The translations under genes were made by a program, and so were the position numbers. The notes under the pieces are model-generated. The model was given only the letters and a program-made list of their open reading frames with translations, did not search any database and was not told where the DNA came from. Below, piece by piece: positions 40,576 to 50,461 of a DNA stretch of 64,000 nucleotides. Each line of letters begins with the position of its first letter. Position 1 is the stretch's first letter. The stretch lies in contig NZ_BLRH01000060.1 of NCBI RefSeq assembly GCF_025996515.1, positions 1,178,001-1,242,000 of the forward strand. Direction: 5' to 3'. The stretch comes from Rhizohabitans arisaemae (GTDB lineage: Bacteria > Actinomycetota > Actinomycetes > Streptosporangiales > Streptosporangiaceae).

Positions 40576-43557
40576 ATGTCATTTTCCCGCAGGACAACGG
40601 TGATGGGATTGACCCTCGCGTTGGCGATGACGGGTCTGTCCCCCATAGCCGCAGCCGACCCGAGCCCGAGCCCGGCGCCCACGGTCGAGGCCGCCGAGTC
40701 CGCGGCGGTGGACGAGGCCCGCCGTACCGGACGCCGGACGGAGGTCCTGGAGTCCAGAACCGAGACCACGGAGGTGTTCGCCGAGCCGGACGGCTCGATG
40801 ACGCGCTCGGAGTACGTGCGCCCGGTCCGGGCCAAGATCAACGGCCGGTGGACGGCGGTCGACGACGACCTGCGCCGCAACGCCGACGGCACCTACTCGC
40901 CGGCCGCGTCCACCTTCCCGATGACGTTCTCCGGCGGCGGCTCGGGCACACCGCTGGCCACGATGGCCAAGGGCGGCTCGAGCATGTCGCTGATGTGGCC
41001 GGGCGCGTTGCCCGAACCCTCGATATCCGGTGACACGGCCACCTACGCCGAGGTGCTGCCGGACGTGGATCTGCTGATCATCGCCAACCCGGACGGCTTC
41101 GTCCATCACCTGGTGGTCAAGAACCGTGCGGCGGCGGCCAATCCGGCCCTGCGCACGCTGCGCTTCGGCCTCCGGGAACGCGGCGTGAACGTGAGCGAGA
41201 CCCCTGTTGGCGGGCTCAGGGCGACCGCGCCCGGCGGTCAGGAGGTCTTCACCGCGCCCGAGCCCACGATGTGGGACTCCTCGCACCGGAGCAAGAAGAT
41301 CCTGCGCGAGGCGCCGATGGCCGCCGAGGTGAGCGGCGACCGGCTGGAGATCGTCCCGGACGCCACCCTGCTGGACGACCCGGCCACGGTCTACCCGGTC
41401 ACGATCGACCCGTCCTGGCACGGCGGCTACAAGAACCACTGGGCCACCGCGGCCAAGCGGGCCGGGCATCCGAGCGTGGCCGGGACCGCCTTCTACGACG
41501 GCGGCAACCGGCTGGGCGCCGAGTGGCCTCCTGAGGCCCGGGTCGGTTACGAGCGCGAGACCGGAATAACCGCCCGCAGCTTCTTCGAGATGAACATGCA
41601 CGGCCTCGGCGGCGCTCAGGTGGAGCGCGCGGTCTTCCGGATCCGCAACGTGCACTCCTGGTCCGGCGAAGCCCGGCAGCTCGACGTCGGCCTGACCGAC
41701 GCGATCGGCCCCGGCACCACCTGGAACAACCAGCCCACCTGGCACAGGACGGTTGCCAGTGCCTCCTTCGCCCACGGTTGGGGAGCCAATCCCGCGGCCA
41801 ACGTCGAATTCGACGTCACCAGCGTGGCCCAGCAGGCGGTCAACGGCCATTGGCCGCACGCCACCATCGGGCTCAAGGCCGCCAACGAATCCGACACCAA
41901 GGGCTGGAAGAAGTTCCTGGTCGACGTCGGCGGCGACTGGTGGAACTACGTGCCGGTCCTGAGCGTCAGCTACAACCGCGCGCCGAAGATGACCTCGTCG
42001 GTCGCCTACCAGGGCCCGTGGAGCGGCAACGGCTCCGACCGGCCGATCCCGTGCGGCCCCGCCTGGATCACCGTGGGCGGCACCGGCGTCACGTTGACCG
42101 CCTCCGCCCACGACCCGGACGGCGACAACGTCGGCATCCGGTTCATAATGTCCCTGCACGACGGCCCCCTGGTCCTGGACGCCACCCACTGGATCGGCAG
42201 CGGAGGCACCGCCCACCTCACCCTGCGACCGGACCAGTTGCAGGACAACGGGCACTACTGGTGGCGGGCCTCGGCGACCGACGGCCGGGCCGAGGACTGG
42301 TCGCTGCCTGCCTGCCCGATCAAGGTGGACAAATCAGCGCCACCGCCGGTGAACGTGACCGGCCCCGACGACCAGGCGCTGGGCGTGGCCACCGCTCGCC
42401 GGCCGTTCACCGTGCGCCTGTCCAACGGCGACTGGAATCTGACCGGCTTCTGCTACGCGGTCGAGGAGAACGTCGACCTGTCCGGCGGCACCTGCAAGGC
42501 GGGCACCTGGGTGCCGGTCAATCCCGGCGTACGCAGCGCCGACGTGCCGATCGCCTTCCTCACCAGGCCGGTCAGCCGGTTGAAGGTAGCCGCCGTCGAC
42601 GAGGCGGGCAACGTCTCCCCCACCGCCGAGATCCTGGTCAAGGTCGCCGACCCCGCCTGGGTCGCCGACCGGCCCGGCGCCGTCGGCACCAAGGACCGGC
42701 CCGGCGACCTCACCGGCGATGGTCTGCCCGATCTGCTCACCGTCAACGCCGGCGGCCATCTGCGGCTCTACCGGGGCCGTCCCAACAGCGGACAATTCGA
42801 CGAGTACGCGGACGTGACGGCCGCCTCCCCCGACTGGAGCCGGGGCACGCTGCTGGCCCACCGCGGCGACTTCACCAGCCCGGCCGGACCGAAGAAGGAC
42901 GGCTACGAGGACGTCTTCGCCAGGCACACCTCCGGCAAGCTGATCCTCCACCCCGGCGACGGCACCGGACGGCCGGCGAGCTCCGGCCGCATCGACTACG
43001 GCCACCCGGAAGGCCGCGACTGGAGCCGGGTCACCCAGCTCGTCGCGCCGGGCCCGTTTGACCTCGATCCCGGCAACGACCTGCTGGTCGTCGAGAACGG
43101 CAGGCTCTGGCTCTACACCGGTACGGTCAACGGCCCGCTCATGACCGGTGACCTCGGCAAGCTCGCGGCCCCGGTGGAGGTCACCGTCCCCGGAATCACG
43201 GACTTCTCCGCCTACGACGTCCTCGTCCCGGTCGAGAGCAAGGATCTGATCCTGCGCAAGCGCGACACCGGCCAGGTAAGCAGGGCAAGGGGCGACGTCG
43301 GCTCCGGCTACACCGCACCCGCGCCGATCGGCGGCGAGCTGTGGCCCGCCTCCGGCTTCCCGGTCCTGGCGATGCCCGGCGACCTGCAGGGCAAGGTCGT
43401 GGACGGCGCCTTCACCGGCGACGGCGGCTCCGATTTCTACGTGGTCCGCGCCGACACGCCGGGCCTGTACCTCTATCCCCTCTCCGGTACGGGCCGCGGC
43501 CCGGCCGTCCAGGTCGGCGGCTCCGGCTGGCACACCTGGGTCCACGCGATCTTCTGA
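40576..43557 (+). CDS. Secreted DNRLRE/FG-GAP-like surface protein
   Basis: 993 residues. Signal peptide SFSRRTTVMGLTLALAMTGL ending IAAA-DP. A DNRLRE-type region (about 260-470) contains RSFFEMNMHGLGGAQVERAV, GTTWNNQPTWHRTVASA and VEFDVTSVAQQAVNGHWPHA. A fibronectin-like segment (PPPVNVTGPDDQALGVATA) and C-terminal FG-GAP/VCBS-like blades with Asp loops (PGDLTGDGLPDLLTVN, DGYEDVFARHTSGKL) follow. Such proteins regularly precede RHS proteins in actinomycetes. The long open frame upstream of ATG 40576 has no signal. Only 13 bp separate it from the RHS gene. Confidence 0.88.
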   Translation: MSFSRRTTVMGLTLALAMTGLSPIAAADPSPSPAPTVEAAESAAVDEARRTGRRTEVLESRTETTEVFAEPDGSMTRSEYVRPVRAKINGRWTAVDDDLRRNADGTYSPAASTFPMTFSGGGSGTPLATMAKGGSSMSLMWPGALPEPSISGDTATYAEVLPDVDLLIIANPDGFVHHLVVKNRAAAANPALRTLRFGLRERGVNVSETPVGGLRATAPGGQEVFTAPEPTMWDSSHRSKKILREAPMAAEVSGDRLEIVPDATLLDDPATVYPVTIDPSWHGGYKNHWATAAKRAGHPSVAGTAFYDGGNRLGAEWPPEARVGYERETGITARSFFEMNMHGLGGAQVERAVFRIRNVHSWSGEARQLDVGLTDAIGPGTTWNNQPTWHRTVASASFAHGWGANPAANVEFDVTSVAQQAVNGHWPHATIGLKAANESDTKGWKKFLVDVGGDWWNYVPVLSVSYNRAPKMTSSVAYQGPWSGNGSDRPIPCGPAWITVGGTGVTLTASAHDPDGDNVGIRFIMSLHDGPLVLDATHWIGSGGTAHLTLRPDQLQDNGHYWWRASATDGRAEDWSLPACPIKVDKSAPPPVNVTGPDDQALGVATARRPFTVRLSNGDWNLTGFCYAVEENVDLSGGTCKAGTWVPVNPGVRSADVPIAFLTRPVSRLKVAAVDEAGNVSPTAEILVKVADPAWVADRPGAVGTKDRPGDLTGDGLPDLLTVNAGGHLRLYRGRPNSGQFDEYADVTAASPDWSRGTLLAHRGDFTSPAGPKKDGYEDVFARHTSGKLILHPGDGTGRPASSGRIDYGHPEGRDWSRVTQLVAPGPFDLDPGNDLLVVENGRLWLYTGTVNGPLMTGDLGKLAAPVEVTVPGITDFSAYDVLVPVESKDLILRKRDTGQVSRARGDVGSGYTAPAPIGGELWPASGFPVLAMPGDLQGKVVDGAFTGDGGSDFYVVRADTPGLYLYPLSGTGRGPAVQVGGSGWHTWVHAIF

Positions 43558-43570
43558 CAGGAGCCAACTG

Positions 43571-46500
43571 ATGCGACCCATCGCCGCGGTCGTGGTCACG
43601 TCGCTGGTAGCGGGGCTGCTGCCCGCGCTACCGGCGTCGGCCGCGCCCGACGCGTTCACGCTGCCCAAAATCCAGAAGGAACACTCGATACCCGGCCGGG
43701 TGGTCACGCCCGACGCGCCCACCGCCGCCGCCGAATCCGACCGGCTCCGGTGGAAGGGCGCGCCGGCCGCCACCTTCGCCCAGCCCCGCACCTCCGCCGG
43801 GACGGTGGTCGAAACCGGCCGCCGGGGTGGGGACGGACCCGTGTTCGCCCTGCGGCCCACGGGCAAGGGCCCACTCACCGTCGACCTGGACACCGGCGCC
43901 TGGGCAGGAGCCCGAGGCGGCGACTGGGCTTCCCGGCTGACCCTGGTCAGCCTGCCGGAATGCGCGCTCACCACGCCTGACGCGCCGCACTGCCGTACCG
44001 GCACGCCCTTGAAGACGACGCGATCGGCGGGCACGCTCAGCACGCGGGTCGCGGACGCGACGGTGATCGGCGTCCAGGCCGGGCCCTCGGGCGCGGCCGG
44101 CACCTACACGGCCACCAGCCTGTCGCCGACCGGATCCTGGTCGGCGGGCGGCAACTCCGGCGCCTTCACCTACAGCTACCCGATCCAGGCGCCGCAGGTG
44201 CCCGGGTCGCTGGAGCCGGTGGTGACGCTCGGCTACAACTCCGCCGTCGTCGACGGCCGTACCGCCTCGTCCAACAACCAGCCGAGCTGGATCGGCGAAG
44301 GCTGGGACTACCACCCCGGCTTCGTCGAGCGCAGCTACGAGAACTGCCCCGGCAGTGGCGAGATGTGCTGGAAGTCCGACAACGCGACCGTGTCGCTGGG
44401 CGGCCCGTCCGTCGCGCTCGTCCGCGACGACGCCACCGGCGGCTGGCGGATGGCCGACGACGACGGCTCACGCGTGCAGCAGGTCGACGGTGCCTGGGTC
44501 ATCACCAAGCCCAACGGCACGCAGTACTGGTTCGGGCGCGACCGGCTGCCCGGCTGGGCCTCGGGCAAGCCGCAGACCCAGTCGGTGCTGAGCGTTCCGA
44601 TCAAGGGCAAGGGCGTCCTGCCCTGGCGCTGGCAGCTCGACTACGTCGTCGACCCGCACGGCAACGTCATGACCTTCTACTACGACAGGGAACGCAACTC
44701 CTACGCCGGCAGCGGTTACGACCGCGCCGGAGTGCTGCGCAGAATCGAGTACGGCCTGCGCGAGGCCTACGGCACGCCTTCGGCCGCGATCGACTTCAAA
44801 ACCGAGGAACGCTGCCTGACGGGCTGTGGGACCTTCGACGCGGCGAACGCGGGCAACTGGCCCGACGTCCCCTTCGACCTGAACTGCTCGGCCACCCCCT
44901 GCAAGCAGACCGGCCCCTCCTTCTGGACGCGCAAGCGGCTGACCGGCATCACCACCTACCTGGGTGGTCGCCAGGTCGACTCGTGGACGCTGTCCCACGA
45001 CTTCCCCGACACCGGCGACAGCACCTCGCGCGCCCTGTGGCTCACCCAGATCCAGCGCGCCGGGACGGCACGGCCGACGACCTTCCACGGCACCCGCATG
45101 GAGAACCGGGTCGACGGGATCGAAGGGCTGGCGCCGCTGGTGAAGTACCGCGTCATCCGGATCGCCTCGGCGACCGGCGCCGACACCCTGGTCACCTACT
45201 CGGCCAAGGAGTGCGTGGCGGGACAGACGCCCGACCCGGCCGCAGGCGGCAAGCTCTGCTATCCGGTGTACTGGACGCCGCCGGGCGAGAGCACGCCGCG
45301 CAAGGACTGGTTCCACAAGTACGCCGTGCGGATGGTCGTCGAGGACGACAAGGTGGCCGGCTCGGGTTCGGAGTCGATCGAGACCCGCTACGACTACCTG
45401 CAGCCGGGCTGGGCCAAGGACGAGAGCGAGTTCACCAAGGCCGAGCACCGTACCCACAGCGTCTTCCGCGGTTTCGCCCGCGTGACCGTCAAGACCGGCG
45501 CCACGCGGCGCACCCAGGCCCAGACGCTCTATCTCCGCGGTCTGGGCGGCACGGTCACCGACTCGGAGGGCAGGTCCTTCACCGACGACCCGGCGCTGGC
45601 CGGAAGCGCGCTGGAGACCCTCACCTACACCGGCGAGGACGGCGCACTCGCCGCCGCCACCGTCAGCGAGCCCTGGTTGTCACCGGTCACCGCGACCCGG
45701 GCCCGCGCCGGAACGACGCCGCTCACCGCGCGGATCAGCACCGTCGACGTCGTCCGTACGCGCACGCTCCAGAACGGGACCTGGCGGCGCACCGTCTCCG
45801 ACCGCGAGTTCGACGACCTCGGCCAGGTCACCTCCCTCAGCGACGAGGGGGACACCGCCGTGACCGGCGACGAGACCTGTGTCACCACCACCTACACCGC
45901 CCGTGACACCGCCAACTGGCTCGTGGGGTACGTGGCGGGCAACCGTACCGAAGCCGGCACGTGCGCCGCCCGCGGCGCCGTACTGGCCGAGACCAGGACC
46001 CGGTACGACGGGCAGCCCTACAAGGCGGCGCCCAAGCCCGGCGCGGCCTTCGCCACGCACGTGGACACCCTCGACCACGGCGACGTCTTCGTGACGGCGA
46101 CCACCGGTTACGACGTCTACGGCCGGACCGTCAGCTCCGCCGACGAGCTGGGCCGGACCGTCACGACCGCCTACACGCCCGCCACCGGCGTGCCCGCCTC
46201 GGTCACCGTCACCGACGCCAAAGGCTTCGCCACGACCACCACGCTGGAACCCGTGCGCGGCCTGCCGGTCGCGGTGACCGACCCCAACGGGCGTACCACC
46301 CATTCCGCCCACGACGCCCTCGGCCGCCTGGCCAAGGTCTGGCGGCCCGGCCGCGCCACCGTCGACCCGCCCTCCATGACCTTCGACTACGCGGTCACCG
46401 GCACCAAGCCGACCGTCGTCACCACCCGCACCCTGCGGGAGAACGGCTCCTACGCCACCACCCTGACCTTCCTGGACGGCCTGCTGCGCGAACGGCAGAC

Positions 46501-49264
46501 CCAGCGGGAGTCGGCCGACGGAACGGGCCGGGTGATCACCGACACCCACCTCGACTCCCACGGCAGGCCCTGGAAGGTCAACGCCCCCTACTGGAACAGC
46601 GCCGCGATCGCGCCCGAGCTGTGGGGAACCGCGGACAACCTCATCCCCGCCCAGACCGTCAACGAATACGACGGTCGCGGCAGAATCACCGGCGAGAGCC
46701 TGCTCTCGCTCAACGCCCTGAAGTGGCGCACGGCCACCGGCTATGACGGCGACAACGTCTCCGTCATCCCGCCGGACGGCGCCTCGGCCAGCACCCGGAT
46801 CAAGGACGCGCAGGGCCGTACGGTCGAGCTCCGCCAGTACAAGAACCGCTCGCTCGACGGCCCCTACGACTCCACCTGGTACACCCACGACGCGATGGGA
46901 CGGCGCACGAAGGTCGTCGACCCGGCGGGCAACACCTGGACCTGGGCCTACGACTTGCGCGGCCGCAAGGTACACGCGAGCGACCCGGACACGGGCACCT
47001 CCACCTACCGCTACGACGCCGCCGGCCAGATGGTCGCCTCGACCGACGCCCGCGGCGTCGAGCTGGCGATCGACTACGACCCGCTCGGCCGCAAGAGCGC
47101 GCTCAAGCACAACGCCGTCGTCCTGTCCACCTGGGCCTACGACACCGCTCCCGGTGGCAAGGGCCTGCCCGCGGGCTCCACCCGCTTCGACGGCGGCCGC
47201 GCCTACTCCACCGCCGTGCTCGGCTACGACACCGGCGGCAGGCCGACCGGCACCTCGGTGACGATCCCGGCCGCCGAAGGAGCGCCGGCCCGCACGTACA
47301 CCGTCCGGCAGACCTACACCGCGCGCGTGGGCCTGCCCAGGACGACCACCTACGAGGCGGTCGCCGACCTGCCCGCGGAGAACGTGGTCGCCGGCTACAA
47401 CGAGCGTGACCAGCACGTCTCCACCACCGCCGGCGAGAGCGTCTACCTGGGCGGGGTCGCGTACTCGCCGTTCGGGGAGAAACTCCAGACGGTCTACGGC
47501 GACTACGGCCTGCGGGCCGCGCAGACCTTCGCCTTCGACGTCCCGACCCGCCGCCTCACCCAGGTGATCAACACCAGGGACCGCAATGACTCCACCTGGG
47601 TGGACGACCTGACCTACACCTACAACCCGGCCGGCGACCTCACGAGCGTCGTCAACGCGCGCGACGACGGGCGCGTCACCGACACCCAGTGCTACGCCTA
47701 CGACCACCGGCGCAGGCTCACCTCCGCCCGCGCCACCGGCGGCGACTGCACCGCGGGCACCGGAGGCCCCGCCCCCTACCAGATCGCCTACACCTACGAC
47801 GTGGCCGGCAACCGCACCTCCGAGACCTCCGGCGGGTCCACCAGGACCTACACCTACGCCGGCGGCCACACCGTGCGGACCGCGGGCACCGACACCTTCG
47901 AATACGACGTGGCGGGCAACACCAAGCGCCGGGTCACCGCTCTCGGTGACCAGGCACTCACCTGGAACGCCGAAGGCAAGCTCGCCACCTCCGTCATCGG
48001 CGGCCGGACGACCTCGTTCCTCTACGGCGTCGACGGCGAGCGTCTGCTGCGCCGCGAGCCGGACGGCACCACCACGCTCTACCTCGGCGCCCAGGAGCTG
48101 ACCCTGTCCGGCGGCGTGGTGACCGCCCGCCGCACCTACCTCGACGGAGTCGTCCGCCACTCCGCGACACGGGTGGAGTACCTCCTGAAGGACCACCACG
48201 GCACCGCGGAGCTCTCCCTCGACGCCGGCACCCTGGCCGCCGTGCGCCGCTCCACCACGCCCTTCGGCACGGTACGCGGCCCGGCGCCCGCCACCTGGTC
48301 CTCGCAGAAGGGGTTCGTCGGCGGAACCATCGACGCCTCGACCGGCCTCACCCACATCGGCGCCCGGGCCTACGACGCGGCCAACGGGCGGTTCATCTCA
48401 GCCGATCCGATCATGGATCTGACCGATCCCCAGCAGATTAACGGCTATGCCTACGCCAGCAACAACCCGACGACCTGGTCCGACCCGACCGGCCTGCGCG
48501 TGTGCGACGGCCGGGAGTGCGCCGACTACGGCATCCGCCCCGACGGCAGGCCACTGCCGCAACCACCCGTGCGGTCCGACGACGACATTCCCCCGCCGCC
48601 GAAGGGCGCCTGGAAGCCCCCGCCGTGGGGGCGCCCCGGCTGCGAGAACTCCAGGTGCTTCAAGGACGTGGCCGACCCCGTTCACTCCAAGGCCCAGTCC
48701 GAGCCGATCTCCCCGATCATGCAGGAGCTCATCGCTCGCCAGGCCTGCCCCAACTGGTGGGCGTGGTGCCGGTGGAGCGGTCAGTATTTCACCGAGAGGC
48801 ACAAGCGCATGCAGGCCCTGCACGCGGGTGAGGGCGGGATCGAGCTGTGCCCGAAGGAGGTCACCGCGTGCGCCGGGGTTCCCAACCCCGGCAACACGAT
48901 GCTCATCCGCCTGTACATGACGCACTCCTCCGACAGGGACGGCTGGCAGAAGGCCGCCGAGACAGTGGCGATCCTCGGCTCCACTCCCATCCCCATGTCC
49001 CGCACACCGAGAGGACGAAATCAGCAGATGCCACGTGGCCTGGCGAGCCTCGGCCAGGAAGGCCTGCGGATGGGGAGCGGCCTCATCGCCCACGGCATCG
49101 TCGACGGCAACGACAAGAAAATGCCGTCCTCCTACTACTTCCCGTCCCTCCTCTACACGCAGGCCAAGGACATGGGCGGCAGCCTTGCGAACCTGGGATC
49201 ACCAATCGCCGGCGGATTCTTCAACATCGCGGTGGCGAAGTTCGAGAGCATGATGAACGGATAA
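43571..49264 (+). CDS. RHS/YD-repeat surface protein with variable C-terminal tip
   Basis: 1897 residues. Signal peptide IAAVVVTSLVAGLLPALPAS ends PASA-AP. The middle holds dozens of YD repeats (YDALGRLAKVW, YDAAGQMVASTDARGVELAI, YTYDVAGNRTS) that form a beta-cocoon. The RHS core ends at FGTVRG..GFVGGTIDASTGLTHIGARAYDAANGRFISADP..NPTTWSDPTGL near residue 1640. After it come about 240 residues of unrelated tip, Pro-rich first (QPPVRSDDDIPPPPKGAW), then Cys-containing (ARQACPNWWAWCRWSGQYF) and Gly/Ser-rich. In known systems the tip is a toxin released on contact; this one is not recognised. AGGAG lies upstream of ATG 43571. Confidence 0.93.
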   Translation: MRPIAAVVVTSLVAGLLPALPASAAPDAFTLPKIQKEHSIPGRVVTPDAPTAAAESDRLRWKGAPAATFAQPRTSAGTVVETGRRGGDGPVFALRPTGKGPLTVDLDTGAWAGARGGDWASRLTLVSLPECALTTPDAPHCRTGTPLKTTRSAGTLSTRVADATVIGVQAGPSGAAGTYTATSLSPTGSWSAGGNSGAFTYSYPIQAPQVPGSLEPVVTLGYNSAVVDGRTASSNNQPSWIGEGWDYHPGFVERSYENCPGSGEMCWKSDNATVSLGGPSVALVRDDATGGWRMADDDGSRVQQVDGAWVITKPNGTQYWFGRDRLPGWASGKPQTQSVLSVPIKGKGVLPWRWQLDYVVDPHGNVMTFYYDRERNSYAGSGYDRAGVLRRIEYGLREAYGTPSAAIDFKTEERCLTGCGTFDAANAGNWPDVPFDLNCSATPCKQTGPSFWTRKRLTGITTYLGGRQVDSWTLSHDFPDTGDSTSRALWLTQIQRAGTARPTTFHGTRMENRVDGIEGLAPLVKYRVIRIASATGADTLVTYSAKECVAGQTPDPAAGGKLCYPVYWTPPGESTPRKDWFHKYAVRMVVEDDKVAGSGSESIETRYDYLQPGWAKDESEFTKAEHRTHSVFRGFARVTVKTGATRRTQAQTLYLRGLGGTVTDSEGRSFTDDPALAGSALETLTYTGEDGALAAATVSEPWLSPVTATRARAGTTPLTARISTVDVVRTRTLQNGTWRRTVSDREFDDLGQVTSLSDEGDTAVTGDETCVTTTYTARDTANWLVGYVAGNRTEAGTCAARGAVLAETRTRYDGQPYKAAPKPGAAFATHVDTLDHGDVFVTATTGYDVYGRTVSSADELGRTVTTAYTPATGVPASVTVTDAKGFATTTTLEPVRGLPVAVTDPNGRTTHSAHDALGRLAKVWRPGRATVDPPSMTFDYAVTGTKPTVVTTRTLRENGSYATTLTFLDGLLRERQTQRESADGTGRVITDTHLDSHGRPWKVNAPYWNSAAIAPELWGTADNLIPAQTVNEYDGRGRITGESLLSLNALKWRTATGYDGDNVSVIPPDGASASTRIKDAQGRTVELRQYKNRSLDGPYDSTWYTHDAMGRRTKVVDPAGNTWTWAYDLRGRKVHASDPDTGTSTYRYDAAGQMVASTDARGVELAIDYDPLGRKSALKHNAVVLSTWAYDTAPGGKGLPAGSTRFDGGRAYSTAVLGYDTGGRPTGTSVTIPAAEGAPARTYTVRQTYTARVGLPRTTTYEAVADLPAENVVAGYNERDQHVSTTAGESVYLGGVAYSPFGEKLQTVYGDYGLRAAQTFAFDVPTRRLTQVINTRDRNDSTWVDDLTYTYNPAGDLTSVVNARDDGRVTDTQCYAYDHRRRLTSARATGGDCTAGTGGPAPYQIAYTYDVAGNRTSETSGGSTRTYTYAGGHTVRTAGTDTFEYDVAGNTKRRVTALGDQALTWNAEGKLATSVIGGRTTSFLYGVDGERLLRREPDGTTTLYLGAQELTLSGGVVTARRTYLDGVVRHSATRVEYLLKDHHGTAELSLDAGTLAAVRRSTTPFGTVRGPAPATWSSQKGFVGGTIDASTGLTHIGARAYDAANGRFISADPIMDLTDPQQINGYAYASNNPTTWSDPTGLRVCDGRECADYGIRPDGRPLPQPPVRSDDDIPPPPKGAWKPPPWGRPGCENSRCFKDVADPVHSKAQSEPISPIMQELIARQACPNWWAWCRWSGQYFTERHKRMQALHAGEGGIELCPKEVTACAGVPNPGNTMLIRLYMTHSSDRDGWQKAAETVAILGSTPIPMSRTPRGRNQQMPRGLASLGQEGLRMGSGLIAHGIVDGNDKKMPSSYYFPSLLYTQAKDMGGSLANLGSPIAGGFFNIAVAKFESMMNG

Positions 49265-49269
49265 CCACA

Positions 49270-49301
49270 GGGCGGGCGGCGGCTTCGGCCGCCGCCCGCC
49301 C
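49270..49301. terminator. Perfect 14-bp hairpin with TTCG loop (bidirectional)
   Basis: GGGCGGGCGGCGGC and GCCGCCGCCCGCCC flank TTCG, five bases after the RHS stop and 30 bp past the end of the convergent histidine kinase gene. Likely serves both operons. Confidence 0.85.
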
Positions 49302-49330
49302 CGTCCCGGCCACCATCAGCCCCCGGCGAT

Positions 49331-50461
49331 CTAGAACGAGCCGCTGAGACCACCGTCGTCCGTGGCAGGCATCGCATGCGCGGATCCCGGGAAGATCACG
49401 ACAAGTTCCAAACCGCCTCCCGGGTTGGGGCTCGCCCGCACGTCGGCCCCGTGAGCCTTTGCGATCGACGCGACGATCGACAACCCGAGCCCGGCGCCCT
49501 GTCCACGGGTCGTTTGCAGCCGCCGGAAGGGTTGGAAGAGTTCACCGAAACGTTCCTGGGGCACGTGCGGGCCGGTGTTGCGAACCATCAGAACTCCATG
49601 GGAAAGGGCTACCTCGACGGTTCCACCGGGATGGTTGTAGCGAACCGCGTTGTCGACGAGGTTGGTGACGAGCCGGTTCAGCAGGACAGGGTCCCCGTCG
49701 ACGACGAACGGCTCCGCCCGCCCCGTCACGGTGACGCCGTCCGAACCTCTTTCCGCCAGGACGAGCCGTACCACCTGGTCCAAGGCCACCGGACTCCTGC
49801 TGTCCAGACCGTGCTCCGCCTGGGCCAGGACCAGCAAGGCGCCGATGAGGCTCTCCGCGCGGTGGTTGTGGAGCAGGAGCGTGTCGCGGATCTCGCCGAC
49901 GTCCTCGGGAAGCCCGATCTCGATCGCCGCCCGTTGGACGGCCAGCGGGGTCCGCAACTCGTGGGATGCGTTGGCGATGAACCGCCGCTGCCCCTCGACG
50001 GAGCGTTCGAGCCGGTCGAGCATCGCGTCGAAGGTGTCGGCCAGTTCCTTCAGCTCGTCCCTCGGCCCGGCAAGCGCGATCCGTTCGTGCAGGGTTGACA
50101 GGGACAGCCGCTGCGCGGTGGCGGTGATCCGGTGGATGGGCCGCAGGATCCGCCCGGCGACCAGCCATCCGACGACCAGCGAGACCAGCGCCAGGATCCC
50201 GACCGTCACCGCGGTCACCTCCCACTGGTAGCCGATCACATCGTTCACCAGCTCGGGCAGCCGCGGCGGCGGCCGGTCGACCGGCCCCCCCAGCGTCGGC
50301 GCCGTCGGCGCCGACGGCGCCACCACTCCCCCGGACAGCCGGGCGATCCGCGCTTCCAGGGTCCGGCGCAGCAGGAGGTTGACCGTGACCAGCAACACGA
50401 CCGAGGTCACCAGGAACAGTCCGGAGTAGATCAGCGTGAGCCGTACCCGAATCGTCGTCAC
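49331..50461 (-). CDS. Sensor histidine kinase
   Basis: 376 residues. Two membrane helices (LTLIYSGLFLVTSVVLLVTV and VTVGILALVSLVVGWLVAG) enclose a short Pro-rich outer loop. HAMP (RILRPIHRITATAQRLS), HisKA with the phospho-His in FIANASHELRTPLAVQ, and HATPase_c with LVTNLVDNAVRYN and GAGLGLSIVASIA follow. The GTG start at 50461 overlaps the regulator stop (GTGA). Open frame upstream of that GTG belongs to the regulator region. The signal sensed is unknown. Confidence 0.94.
   Translation of the reverse strand: MTTIRVRLTLIYSGLFLVTSVVLLVTVNLLLRRTLEARIARLSGGVVAPSAPTAPTLGGPVDRPPPRLPELVNDVIGYQWEVTAVTVGILALVSLVVGWLVAGRILRPIHRITATAQRLSLSTLHERIALAGPRDELKELADTFDAMLDRLERSVEGQRRFIANASHELRTPLAVQRAAIEIGLPEDVGEIRDTLLLHNHRAESLIGALLVLAQAEHGLDSRSPVALDQVVRLVLAERGSDGVTVTGRAEPFVVDGDPVLLNRLVTNLVDNAVRYNHPGGTVEVALSHGVLMVRNTGPHVPQERFGELFQPFRRLQTTRGQGAGLGLSIVASIAKAHGADVRASPNPGGGLELVVIFPGSAHAMPATDDGGLSGSF

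Noticed and set aside
40579-42255. 558-codon minus-strand frame opposite the DNRLRE/FG-GAP gene
   Set aside because: Antisense shadow; the sense protein has a signal peptide and recognisable domains.
42334-44103. 589-codon minus-strand frame crossing the surface-protein/RHS boundary
   Set aside because: It spans two sense genes and their spacer with no ribosome site; a chance open frame.
45680-48355. 891-codon minus-strand frame inside the RHS gene
   Set aside because: Val/Gly/Arg-rich antisense shadow of the YD repeats, without any domain.
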